Shown in pieces: positions 47,332-55,940 of a DNA stretch of 64,000 nucleotides (its first letter is position 1; the number at the start of each line of letters is the position of its first letter). Origin of the DNA: Samsonia erythrinae (GTDB lineage: Bacteria > Pseudomonadota > Gammaproteobacteria > Enterobacterales > Enterobacteriaceae); assembly GCF_004342665.1 (NCBI RefSeq), contig NZ_SMBY01000006.1, positions 1 to 64,000 of the forward strand. The letters run 5' to 3'. A program made the translations under genes and the position numbers. The notes below the pieces were generated by a model. The model did not search any database, had not been told where the DNA came from, and saw only the letters and a list, made by a program, of their open reading frames with translations.

Positions 47332-47495
47332 CGGGCAACGGCTTTTATTCACCGAATCTGACGTGGTGATTGTGCTCCCTTCCCTGTTCGTGATAAGTCT
47401 GTTCCTTGCTGATTGCCCCTATAATAAGGTCTGATAACCTCCCACTTGCCGGGGTTGCCGTCCCCATAAAATGACACACTCAGGAGAGCTACACC

Positions 47496-48689
47496 GTGTT
47501 TCAAAACGTTGATACCTATGCCGGAGATCCTATCCTGTCTCTGATGGAAACATACAAACAGGATCCAAGAGCGGATAAAGTCAATTTAAGTATCGGGCTC
47601 TATTACAACGAACAGAACATTATCCCGCAGTTACGTGCCGTCAGTGCAGCGGAACGTCGCCTACAGCAGCCATCTCAAAGCGCGAGCTCCTATCTGCCGA
47701 TGGAAGGACTACTGCCCTATCGCACGGCGGTCCAGCACCTGTTATTTGGTGAAGATCACGCGGCACTCGCCGCTGACCGCATCGCCACGATCCAGACGCT
47801 GGGCGGCTCCGGCGCGCTGAAAGTCGGCGCCGACTTCCTGAAAAGCTACTTCCCGGATTCCGAAGTGTGGGTCAGCGATCCAACATGGGAAAACCATATC
47901 GCCATCTTCTCAGGCGCAGGCTTTCGCGTTCATAGCTACCCTTACTTCGACAGCGACACGCTGGGCGTGAAATTTGACGCCATGCTCTCTACCCTGCAAA
48001 CCCTGCCGGCTCGCAGCATTGTACTCTTACACCCGTGCTGCCATAACCCAACGGGGTCAGACCTCACCGCCGACCAGTGGGATCGTGTGATTGAAGTCCT
48101 CCTCAAGCGCGAGCTGATCGCGTTTATGGACATCGCCTATCAGGGATTTGGTCAGGGGATCGAACAAGATGCCTATGCGATTCGTGCCGTTGCCAACGCG
48201 GGCGTCCCGGCGCTCATCGCTAACTCATTCTCCAAGATTTTCTCTCTCTACAGCGAACGCGTTGGGGGTCTGTCCGTAATATGTGAAAATGCAGACAGCG
48301 CGCAGCGCGTGCTGGGCCAGTTGAAAGCGACCGTGCGCCGCAACTACTCTTCTCCGCCGAATTTCGGCGCGCAGGTGGTTTCCGGGGTGCTGAACGACGC
48401 ACAGCTGTGCGCCGACTGGAAAGCGGAAGTCGAAACGATGCGAACCCGTATTCTGAGCATGCGTCAGGCACTGGTTTCGGCATTGAAAGACGCGCTACCG
48501 AACCGTGATTTCGACTACCTGTTGACTCAGCGCGGCATGTTCAGCTATACCGGCTTCAGCCCGGCACAGGTGGCGCGCCTGCGGGAAGAATTCGGCGTCT
48601 ATCTCATCGCCAGCGGTCGCATGTGCGTCGCGGGGCTGAACCCCGGCAACGTCCAGCGCGTCGCCGCCGCCTTTGCCGCGGTGCAGTAA
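47496..48689 (+). CDS. tyrB: Aromatic amino-acid aminotransferase
   Basis: A 397-residue class I aminotransferase making tyrosine, phenylalanine and leucine. [48 protein letters not shown] and the PLP lysine in [17 protein letters not shown] match E. coli TyrB at full length. GTG start. Located downstream of alr in E. coli too, but here two genes intervene. Confidence 0.95.
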   Translation: MFQNVDTYAGDPILSLMETYKQDPRADKVNLSIGLYYNEQNIIPQLRAVSAAERRLQQPSQSASSYLPMEGLLPYRTAVQHLLFGEDHAALAADRIATIQTLGGSGALKVGADFLKSYFPDSEVWVSDPTWENHIAIFSGAGFRVHSYPYFDSDTLGVKFDAMLSTLQTLPARSIVLLHPCCHNPTGSDLTADQWDRVIEVLLKRELIAFMDIAYQGFGQGIEQDAYAIRAVANAGVPALIANSFSKIFSLYSERVGGLSVICENADSAQRVLGQLKATVRRNYSSPPNFGAQVVSGVLNDAQLCADWKAEVETMRTRILSMRQALVSALKDALPNRDFDYLLTQRGMFSYTGFSPAQVARLREEFGVYLIASGRMCVAGLNPGNVQRVAAAFAAVQ

Positions 48690-48898
48690 ACCGTAGACGA
48701 TAATGCCACGGCAGCAATCGATGATTCATCAAGCGGATTGCGCCGGTGGCCTCTGTTTTCCGCGAATGACCCACGCCGCATCGGGGGCCGCATGCTGACT
48801 GACGAGAAAGCCGTCACGAATCCGCCAGATAAGACGCGCGCAACTCTGCCGGGTCACGCCGCCCCCATGCAGCCGCCAATATGATGAGTGCAAGTATC

Positions 48899-49402
48899 AT
48901 GACCCCGCTACGCTATCTGAACGGTTATCCCCCCGCCATTGTCGCGCAGGTCCAAACGCTGTGTGATCAAGGCAAGCTGGGTCTCTGGCTGGAAACCAAA
49001 TACCCTGACCGCCATCTTATCCAGAGCGATAAATCGCTCTATCAATTTGTCGCGCAGCTGAAACAACGCTATCTGAAAAACGCCCCGGCGATCTCAAAGG
49101 TGTTATACGACAATAAACAGAACCCGATAAAAGGAACGCTGGGAACCAATACATTTGTCGCGCGCGTACAGGGCAGGAAAGTTAAGTCCAACAACGAAAT
49201 CAGGATCGCGACGCTGTTTCGCGACGGGCCGGAAGACTTTCTGCGCATGATCGTGATACACGAACTCGCCCACCTCAAAGAAAAAGACCACAACAAGGCC
49301 TTTTATCAACTCTGTTGCCACATGGATCCGAACTACCACCAGTTGGAACTGGATCTGCGGATCTGGTTGAGTTGGAGAGAAACGAAGATCGAGCCGCGTT
49401 AA
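48899..49402 (+). CDS. ygjP: YgjP-family M48-like metallohydrolase
   Basis: A 167-residue protein with the HELAHLKEKDHNKAFYQLCC zinc motif (HExxH) near the C-terminus, and GTNTFVARVQGRK and EIRIATLFRDGPEDFLRMIV as in E. coli YgjP, reported as a UTP pyrophosphatase. Start 48899 (MTPLRYLNGYP) is chosen by similarity; ATGs at 48881 and 48884 are also possible. Cytoplasmic, apparently monocistronic. Confidence 0.88.
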   Translation: MTPLRYLNGYPPAIVAQVQTLCDQGKLGLWLETKYPDRHLIQSDKSLYQFVAQLKQRYLKNAPAISKVLYDNKQNPIKGTLGTNTFVARVQGRKVKSNNEIRIATLFRDGPEDFLRMIVIHELAHLKEKDHNKAFYQLCCHMDPNYHQLELDLRIWLSWRETKIEPR

Positions 49403-49513
49403 AATCTGGCTTTTATTCGATAGATATCGTCCTGATTTGATCATCAAAGCCATAACGAGTGGGAGATAATCAACGCCATTATCCCATGACTTGCTGATGT
49501 GGCGGCAGTATCT

Positions 49514-49930
49514 ATGAAGACGTTCCTTACTCTCTTTTGGCATCAGGCCAGAGCATTTCTCCTGATTTATGCCTGTTTATATCTCGGCATCGGGCTGTCG
49601 GCATTACTGCCTATCACGTTGCCGGGCAGCATCATCGGCATGCTGATCCTGTTTCTACTCCTGTCATTCCAGATCATCCCGGCACAGTGGGTCAAACCGG
49701 GTTGTCACCAGTTGATCCGTTATATGGCGCTCCTGTTCGTGCCAATCGGGGTCGGCGTCATGCAATATTTCGATCTTCTGCGCGCGCAGTTCGCGCCGGT
49801 GATTGTTTCCTGTAGCGTCAGTACGTTGGTGGTGCTCATCACCGTGAGCGGGTGCTCGCATCTGGTGCACAGACCCCGTGCGCCCCGTCATCCGACTAAA
49901 GCCGAAAAAGGGGTCGACCATGCCGTATGA
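49514..49930 (+). CDS. yohJ: CidA/LrgA-family membrane protein YohJ
   Basis: A 138-residue protein with four hydrophobic segments ([60 protein letters not shown]). It is the E. coli YohJ homologue, in the LrgA/CidA holin-like family implicated in murein hydrolase control or pyruvate efflux/uptake. Start 49514 matches E. coli; the ribosome site is poor. Overlaps yohK by 11 bp. Confidence 0.92.
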   Translation: MKTFLTLFWHQARAFLLIYACLYLGIGLSALLPITLPGSIIGMLILFLLLSFQIIPAQWVKPGCHQLIRYMALLFVPIGVGVMQYFDLLRAQFAPVIVSCSVSTLVVLITVSGCSHLVHRPRAPRHPTKAEKGVDHAV

Positions 49931-50615
49931 TATCGTCTGGTCGCTGCCGCTGACGCTGCTGGTGTTCTTTCTGGCTCGTCGGCTGGCCATACGCCTGAAT
50001 TCGCCGCTGCTGAACCCGCTGCTGGTCTCTATGGTGGTGCTGATCGCCTTTCTGTTAATCAGCCATATTTCATACCAACACTACTTCCGGGGCAGCGCGG
50101 TACTCAATAGCCTGCTGCAACCCGCCGTGGTGGCGCTGGCATTCCCACTCTACGAGCAGTTACACCAAATCCGCATGCGCTGGAAGTCAATCATCTGCGT
50201 ATGTTTTATTGGCAGTACGACGGCAATGGTGACCGGTACATGGATTGCGCTGCGCCTTGGGGCGACGCCGGCGATCGCCGCGTCGATTATGCCGAAATCG
50301 GTCACCACGCCGATCGCCATGGCGGTAGGCGGCAGCATCGGCGGCATTCCGGCCATCAGCGCCGTGTGCGTCATCTTTGTCGGCATCCTTGGTGCGGTAT
50401 TCGGACACACCTTACTCAACGCCTTACACATTCACACCAAAGCGGCGCGCGGTCTGGCGATGGGGACAGCCTCGCATGCGCTCGGTACCGCCCGCTGTGC
50501 CGAACTGGACTATGAAGAGGGCGCGTTCAGCTCACTGGCACTGGTGATTTGCGGCATCATCACTTCCCTGATGGCGCCGCTGCTGTTCCCGCTATTAATC
50601 GCCCTCGCACGATAA
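49920..50615 (+). CDS. yohK: CidB/LrgB-family membrane protein YohK
   Basis: A 231-residue protein with about seven hydrophobic segments. [20 protein letters not shown] and [20 protein letters not shown] are the LrgB signatures, nearly identical to E. coli YohK. The ATG at 49920 has AAGGGG upstream. With YohJ it forms the LrgAB-type pair; family members have been linked to pyruvate uptake and programmed lysis. In E. coli cdd follows; here an AraC regulator converges. Confidence 0.94.
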   Translation: MPYDIVWSLPLTLLVFFLARRLAIRLNSPLLNPLLVSMVVLIAFLLISHISYQHYFRGSAVLNSLLQPAVVALAFPLYEQLHQIRMRWKSIICVCFIGSTTAMVTGTWIALRLGATPAIAASIMPKSVTTPIAMAVGGSIGGIPAISAVCVIFVGILGAVFGHTLLNALHIHTKAARGLAMGTASHALGTARCAELDYEEGAFSSLALVICGIITSLMAPLLFPLLIALAR

Positions 50616-50622
50616 ACGCGGA

Positions 50623-51420
50623 TTAATAGCGCGTCGGCGGCACGCCAAACATCTGGCGGAACGCGAAGGTAAACGAGGCGGTGCTGGCATACCCCAAATC
50701 CAGCGCCACCTGCGTGACGCTACGATTGTTTTTTAACATCACCACCGATTCAAGCAGCCGCATCCGCTTTTTCCACTCGCTGAACGCCAGGCCGGTTTCC
50801 TTTTTGAAACGGCGGGAAAACGTCCGCACCGACATTCCGGTTTCGTCCGCCCACTGTTCGATGCCGTGAGCTTCATCCGGCGTCTGCTGTATCTTTTGAC
50901 ACACGCTCATCAACGCGGGTGAATAAGGCCACGGTAAGGAAAGCCCGGCATCCGGCAATTGCTGCAACAGTGTGATCAGGACGCGAACCAGCTGTGCGTC
51001 ATCTCCTTCAGGATCATATTGTTCCGGCACGTGCGCCGTCGCGTAGTGAATAAATTCACGGATGAAATCGCTCACGATCACCACTTTACAGCCGCTGTGG
51101 TCGATGGCGGCAAAATCAGATTCGATATAGAGGCTTTCCAACAGCACATCGCTGCTTGCCAGAATACGGTGCGGCACATGAGCGGGTATCCAAACGCCGT
51201 AGAGCACCGGCACAACCATCGTCTTCCCTTCAATCTCCACCCGCATACCACCTTCACGCGCATAGAGAAATTCAGCAAACGGATGTTGATGCTGCACCAC
51301 TTCCGTCTCCTTCCCCAACGGATAGCTGCGGAAATACACCGGACGCGGCAGCGACAGCAGCACGGGCGCAGGCTGCCCGGCGATTGGCCGACGGGGTGGA
51401 GACACAACCACACGACGCAT
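50623..51420 (-). CDS. AraC-family regulator with cupin sensor
   Basis: A 265-residue regulator. The N-terminal cupin (HQHPFAEFLYAREGGMRVEI, WIPAHVPHRI) is followed by two AraC HTHs (IEQWADETGMSVRTFSRRFK and SVTQVALDLGYASTASFTFA). It resembles the single-gene regulators that control adjacent transporters. The start at 51420 (MRRVVVSPP) is preferred to the frame start at 51474 because of an AGG site. It converges with yohK by 7 bp and diverges from cfa. Target unknown. Confidence 0.87.
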   Translation of the reverse strand: MRRVVVSPPRRPIAGQPAPVLLSLPRPVYFRSYPLGKETEVVQHQHPFAEFLYAREGGMRVEIEGKTMVVPVLYGVWIPAHVPHRILASSDVLLESLYIESDFAAIDHSGCKVVIVSDFIREFIHYATAHVPEQYDPEGDDAQLVRVLITLLQQLPDAGLSLPWPYSPALMSVCQKIQQTPDEAHGIEQWADETGMSVRTFSRRFKKETGLAFSEWKKRMRLLESVVMLKNNRSVTQVALDLGYASTASFTFAFRQMFGVPPTRY

Positions 51421-51779
51421 AAAAAACCTGACCTCAATTCGATGAAGTTTGTCTTGATAGAGTAACGCAGGCAAAGCGGCTTTGCTGAATAATTAGCAGG
51501 CGTTTGGCCGCTTTCATCCATCAGTGAAACCGATGCTACCAGCATGAGACGCCAACGCGATATCTGGCGAATAGCGTTACCACTTGAATAAGACGTAAGC
51601 AGGGAAGTCACCGATGAAACAGACCTTGTTCGCCATGTTCTCCCCTCTTTTCGCAACAGATTATCCGCTTCGGGATGAAAACACGACGTGGCTGACGACA
51701 ACAGGATACGACTCACGACAGTCGGGCCTGAGGGCCGGTAGTGTTTTTCTAACTTATTGAATTAAAAGTTAAAGGAAAT
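51421..51779. other. Intergenic region between the AraC gene and cfa
   Basis: About 360 bp with no gene; a 212-codon minus ORF across it (51078-51716) mostly overlaps the AraC gene in another frame. It includes the AraC and cfa promoters. A good ribosome site (TAAAGGAAAT) precedes cfa. Confidence 0.5.
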
Positions 51780-52931
51780 ATGATGGGTAATGTATGTGCC
51801 GTCGATGATATCCGTAAACCAAGCGAATGGCAGCGTATCGTACAGGAACTCTTATCCCAAGCCGATATCGCCATTAACGGGACGAACCCCTGGGACATCC
51901 AGGTACATGACCCGCGGTTTTTCAAACGCGTATTGCAACAGGGCTCGCTCGGCCTGGGTGAAAGTTATATGGAAGGCTGGTGGGATTGCCCGCGGCTCGA
52001 CATCTTTTTTCAGTTGTTGCTGAATGCCCGTCTTGATGAACAACGTCCTTCACGCATGTCCGACCTGGCACGCATCGCGCTGGCGCGCCTGATCAACCCG
52101 CAGTCGCGAAAACGGGCCTGGCAGGTCGGGAAAGTACACTACGACCTCGGCAACGACTTGTTCAGTCACATGCTCGATCCCTACATGCAATACTCCTGCG
52201 GCTACTGGAAACACGCCGACACCCTGTTCGACGCCCAGCAGCACAAGCTGGCGCTGATCTGTGAAAAGCTACAGCTCAAACCGGGCATGACGCTGCTGGA
52301 TATCGGCTGCGGCTGGGGCGGGTTAGCGATGTACGCCGCCCGACACCATGGCGTCACGGTACACGGCATCACGATTTCCGCCGAGCAAAAAGCCTATGTG
52401 GAAGCACGCTGTGACGGATTAGACATCCATATCCTGCTACAGGATTACCGCGATCTCCACCAGCGGTATGACCGCATCGTTTCAGTGGGTATGTTCGAAC
52501 ACGTCGGCCCGAAAAATTACGCCGCCTATTTTGATGCGGTAGACCGCTGCCTGAAGCCGGACGGCCTGTTTTTGCTCCACACTATCGGCTCGAATAAAAC
52601 CGGGCACAGCGTTGATCCGTGGATCAATAAATACATCTTCCCCAACGGCTGTCTGCCTTCGGTCAAACAGATCGCAGCCGCCAGTGAGCCCCATTTCATC
52701 ATGGAGGATTGGCACAACTTTGGCGCCGATTACGACAAAACGCTGATGGCCTGGCATTCCCGTTTCACCGAAGCCTGGCCACAGCTGGCCGCCAATTACG
52801 CCACCGAATTTCGCCGGATGTTCAGCTATTACCTGACCGCCTGCGCTGGCGCGTTTCGCGCCAGAAACATTCAGCTCTGGCAAATTCTGTTTAGCCGCGG
52901 CGTGGCGCACGGGTTGCGCGTACCGCGTTAA
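51780..52931 (+). CDS. cfa: Cyclopropane-fatty-acyl-phospholipid synthase
   Basis: A 383-residue SAM-dependent enzyme adding a methylene bridge to unsaturated lipids, a stationary-phase and acid-resistance modification. The N-terminal lipid domain (GSLGLGESYMEGWWDC) and the SAM motif LLDIGCGWGGLAMYAARH near residue 173 are clear, with VSVGMFEHVGPKNYAAYF downstream. Almost the same length as E. coli Cfa (382). Followed after 102 bp by lutABC. Confidence 0.95.
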   Translation: MMGNVCAVDDIRKPSEWQRIVQELLSQADIAINGTNPWDIQVHDPRFFKRVLQQGSLGLGESYMEGWWDCPRLDIFFQLLLNARLDEQRPSRMSDLARIALARLINPQSRKRAWQVGKVHYDLGNDLFSHMLDPYMQYSCGYWKHADTLFDAQQHKLALICEKLQLKPGMTLLDIGCGWGGLAMYAARHHGVTVHGITISAEQKAYVEARCDGLDIHILLQDYRDLHQRYDRIVSVGMFEHVGPKNYAAYFDAVDRCLKPDGLFLLHTIGSNKTGHSVDPWINKYIFPNGCLPSVKQIAAASEPHFIMEDWHNFGADYDKTLMAWHSRFTEAWPQLAANYATEFRRMFSYYLTACAGAFRARNIQLWQILFSRGVAHGLRVPR

Positions 52932-53033
52932 AGATAGCCATAGCGATATCGGGCGTCGAACAGGGTATGCGCTAGTCGTCACGCCTGATTTTTTACGCTG
53001 AATACCTACCCATAAAGCTGGAAGCAAAACAAG

Positions 53034-53753
53034 ATGAACGTCAATTTCTTTGTCACCTGCATAGGGGATGCGCTCAAATCGCGCATGTCCCGAGACAGCG
53101 TACTGCTGCTTGAGCAGCTCGGCTGCCATGTCCACTTCCCTGAAAAGCAGTGTTGCTGCGGCCAGCCCGCCATCAATAGCGGCTACATTCGCAGCGCGCT
53201 GCCCGGCATGAAAACGCAGATTGCCGCACTGGAAGAGAACGATGATCCGATTATCTCTCCCGCCGGCTCCTGCACGAATGCCATTCGCCACTACGCCGAC
53301 TGGCTGGTGGATGACCCCGAATGGGCGCAGCGGGCCAGACAGGTAGCCAGCAGAATGATCGATCTTACGTCGTTCATCGTTAACCATCTCGGCGTCACGG
53401 ACGTTGGCGCCCGGCTGCCGGGTCGGGCGGTCTATCATCCCTCATGCAGTCTGTTTCGCAAGATGGGCGTTCGTGAAGAACCGCTGGCCCTGTTACGTCA
53501 GGTACGCGGACTGGAACTGTTACCCTTCAACGCACAGGAAACCTGCTGCGGCTTCGGCGGCACCTTTTCCGTCAAAATGGCAGAGATCTCCGGTGAGATG
53601 GTAAAGGAAAAGGTGGGCCACATCATGGAAGCCAGACCGGACTACCTGATCGGCGCCGATGTCAGTTGCCTTATCAATATCGCCGGACGCCTGCATCGTG
53701 AAGGCCATGACGTCCGGGTGTTACATATCGCTGAAGTTCTGATGAGCCGCTAA
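53034..53753 (+). CDS. lutA: Lactate utilisation protein LutA (CCG domain)
   Basis: A 239-residue protein with two CCG-type cysteine-rich domains (QCCCGQPAINSGY at about 38-50; ETCCGFGGTFS near 166), the heterodisulfide-reductase-like iron-sulfur or redox motifs of LutA/YkgE. With LutB and LutC it forms an L-lactate dehydrogenase complex. First gene of lutABC; no lactate permease (lldP/lctP) or lldR lies next to it. Confidence 0.94.
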   Translation: MNVNFFVTCIGDALKSRMSRDSVLLLEQLGCHVHFPEKQCCCGQPAINSGYIRSALPGMKTQIAALEENDDPIISPAGSCTNAIRHYADWLVDDPEWAQRARQVASRMIDLTSFIVNHLGVTDVGARLPGRAVYHPSCSLFRKMGVREEPLALLRQVRGLELLPFNAQETCCGFGGTFSVKMAEISGEMVKEKVGHIMEARPDYLIGADVSCLINIAGRLHREGHDVRVLHIAEVLMSR

Positions 53754-53762
53754 GGAAACGCC

Positions 53763-55196
53763 ATGTATCTCAAAACCAGTAACATCCCGTTTTACGAACG
53801 GGTACAGCAGCAGATTGATGATCCTGTTATGCGCCATGCGGTCGCGAATGCGCAGGATCGTATTGGCGCCAATCGTCAGAAAATGGTTGATGAGCTGGAA
53901 CAGTGGGACGACTGGCGTTCACGCGCCGCCCAGATCCGCGCCCACGTACTCGACAATCTTGATGCCTACCTGTATCAGTTGAGCGAAAAGGTTCACGCCA
54001 ACGGCGGAACGGTCTTTTTCGCCGACACGCGTGAGGACGCCACGCAGTATATTCTGCAAGTGGCGCAGGCCAAGCAGGCGCGCAAAATCGTAAAATCCAA
54101 ATCCATGGTGACCGAAGAGATCGGCATGAACGCCGTGTTAGAGGGAGCCGGCATTGAGGTGGTGGAAACCGATTTGGGTGAATACATCCTGCAACTGGAT
54201 AAGGATGCGCCCTCCCACGTGGTTGTGCCCGCCATCCATAAAGATCGCCATCAAATTCGCCGCATCTTGCAGGAAAAGCTGGGCTACGATGGCCCGGAAA
54301 CGCCGGAAGCCATGACCCGTTTCATTCGTGAGAAAATCCGTAACGATTTTCTTAGCGCCGACATCGGGATCACCGGGTGCAACTTCGCGGTTGCGGAAAC
54401 CGGTACGCTCAGTCTGGTCAGCAATGAAGGCAACGCCCGGCTCTGCACTACCGTGCCACACACTCATATCGCCGTCATGGGCATGGAACGCGTGGTTCCC
54501 ACGTTTGAAGAATTGGACATCATTCTCACCATGCTGGCACGCAGCGCGGTCGGCGCCCGACTCACCGGCTATAACACCTGGCTAACCGGTCCGAAAGGAA
54601 GTGAGGAGAGCAACGGCCCGGAAGCGTTTCATCTGGTCATCGTGGACAATGGCCGCTCGAAAGTATTGGGATCGCCATTTCACGATATTCTGCGCTGCAT
54701 TCGCTGCGGCGCCTGCATGAATACCTGCCCCGCCTATCGTCACATCGGCGGACACGGTTACGGCTCCATCTATCCCGGCCCGGTGGGCGCGGTGCTATCG
54801 CCGTTATTGGGTGGATATGACGACTTCAAAAATCTGCCTTACGCCTGCTCATTGTGTACCGCCTGTGACGATGTCTGTCCGGTAAGCATCCCCTTGTCTT
54901 CACTGATTCTGCAACATCGGCGCACCATGGCGGAAAACGGAATAACGCCGACGCTGGAACGGCGCACCGTACAGCTATTCAATTACGCCAACCGCCATTC
55001 CGGGTTGTGGAAGGTGGGTATGGTGGTTGGCGCACGCGCAGCACAGTTGATGATTCGCGACGGCAAGATGCCGTTCAACATTGGCGCGATCAAAGGGTGG
55101 ACCGCAGCCCGCGACCTACCGGACGCAGACGGTGAAAGTTTCCGTAGCTGGTACAAAAAACATCGGCAACAACGCCGGAATGGGGAGAAAGAATAA
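53763..55196 (+). CDS. lutB: Lactate utilisation protein LutB (iron-sulfur)
   Basis: A 477-residue protein with an N-terminal LUD domain and two C-terminal 4Fe-4S clusters, CIRCGACMNTCPAY near residue 318 and CSLCTACDDVCPVS near 360. It matches YkgF/LutB of the lactate dehydrogenase complex. Overlaps the lutC ATG by one base, so it is coupled. Only 9 bp after lutA. Confidence 0.94.
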   Translation: MYLKTSNIPFYERVQQQIDDPVMRHAVANAQDRIGANRQKMVDELEQWDDWRSRAAQIRAHVLDNLDAYLYQLSEKVHANGGTVFFADTREDATQYILQVAQAKQARKIVKSKSMVTEEIGMNAVLEGAGIEVVETDLGEYILQLDKDAPSHVVVPAIHKDRHQIRRILQEKLGYDGPETPEAMTRFIREKIRNDFLSADIGITGCNFAVAETGTLSLVSNEGNARLCTTVPHTHIAVMGMERVVPTFEELDIILTMLARSAVGARLTGYNTWLTGPKGSEESNGPEAFHLVIVDNGRSKVLGSPFHDILRCIRCGACMNTCPAYRHIGGHGYGSIYPGPVGAVLSPLLGGYDDFKNLPYACSLCTACDDVCPVSIPLSSLILQHRRTMAENGITPTLERRTVQLFNYANRHSGLWKVGMVVGARAAQLMIRDGKMPFNIGAIKGWTAARDLPDADGESFRSWYKKHRQQRRNGEKE

Positions 55197-55891
55197 TGGA
55201 AAACCGCGATGCCTTTCTGCATAAACTCGCGCAGCGGCTGGGACGGGAACCACGGCAGACGCCGCACCCGCTGCCGCCCGTTAAAAACCACCCGGCCATT
55301 AACCGGCGGGCCGGGCTGACGCCGCAGCAATCCTGTGATGATTTCATCGCTTACGCCACCCATGTGATGCAGGCGCACTGCGAGCTTACTCCACTGGCGA
55401 CGGTCGCGCAGGCCGCCGAACGTTTATGCCAACGCTATTGCGGCTCGCCGCTACTCATCAGCGGTGATGCCCGGCTGAAGGAAATCGGCGTAACCGACCA
55501 CCTGCAACACGCCTTTCAGACACAGTGCTGGGATCCCAAAGCCGGTGACGAAAACCTGCGGGTGGCGAAAGATGCCAATATCGGCGTGGTCTATGCCGAA
55601 TACGGTCTGAGCGAAACGGGCGGCGTCGTGGTGTTCTCAACGCCGCAGCAAGGACGCGCCATCAGTCTGCTTCCCACCTCGACACTGTTCATTCTGCATA
55701 AAAGCCGCCTGTTGCCGAGCGTGGCGCAGTTGGCTCAACGCCTGCGCCAGCGGGTACAGTCTGGGGAAGCGCTACCGTCCTGTATCAACCTGATAGCAGG
55801 GCCAAGCTCGACGGCGGATATCGAACTGATCAAAGTGGTGGGCGTGCATGGACCACTAAACGCGGTGTACCTGATCATTGAGGATTGCTAA
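55196..55891 (+). CDS. lutC: Lactate utilisation protein LutC
   Basis: A 231-residue LUD-domain protein (DUF162) corresponding to YkgG/LutC. AEYGLSETGGVVVFSTPQQG and CINLIAGPSSTADIELIKVV are the conserved core. Last gene of lutABC. Convergent with uvrA; a 9-bp repeat flanks the 49-bp gap. Confidence 0.93.
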   Translation: MENRDAFLHKLAQRLGREPRQTPHPLPPVKNHPAINRRAGLTPQQSCDDFIAYATHVMQAHCELTPLATVAQAAERLCQRYCGSPLLISGDARLKEIGVTDHLQHAFQTQCWDPKAGDENLRVAKDANIGVVYAEYGLSETGGVVVFSTPQQGRAISLLPTSTLFILHKSRLLPSVAQLAQRLRQRVQSGEALPSCINLIAGPSSTADIELIKVVGVHGPLNAVYLIIEDC

Positions 55892-55934
55892 TCCCCCTGA
55901 CAACGCGCCGGGAACCGCACACGGGCAGGGGGAT
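55891..55934. terminator. Inverted repeat between convergent lutC and uvrA
   Basis: ATCCCCCTG (55891-55899) and CAGGGGGAT (55926-55934) are exact reverse complements with a 26-base spacer, filling the gap between the two stop codons. A role as a bidirectional terminator is suggested by position; there is no U-run. Confidence 0.35.
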
Positions 55935-55940
55935 AGAGAC

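Noticed and set aside
52482-53438. 318-codon minus-strand ORF across cfa and lutA
   Set aside because: It overlaps two well-identified genes on the other strand and shows no motif.
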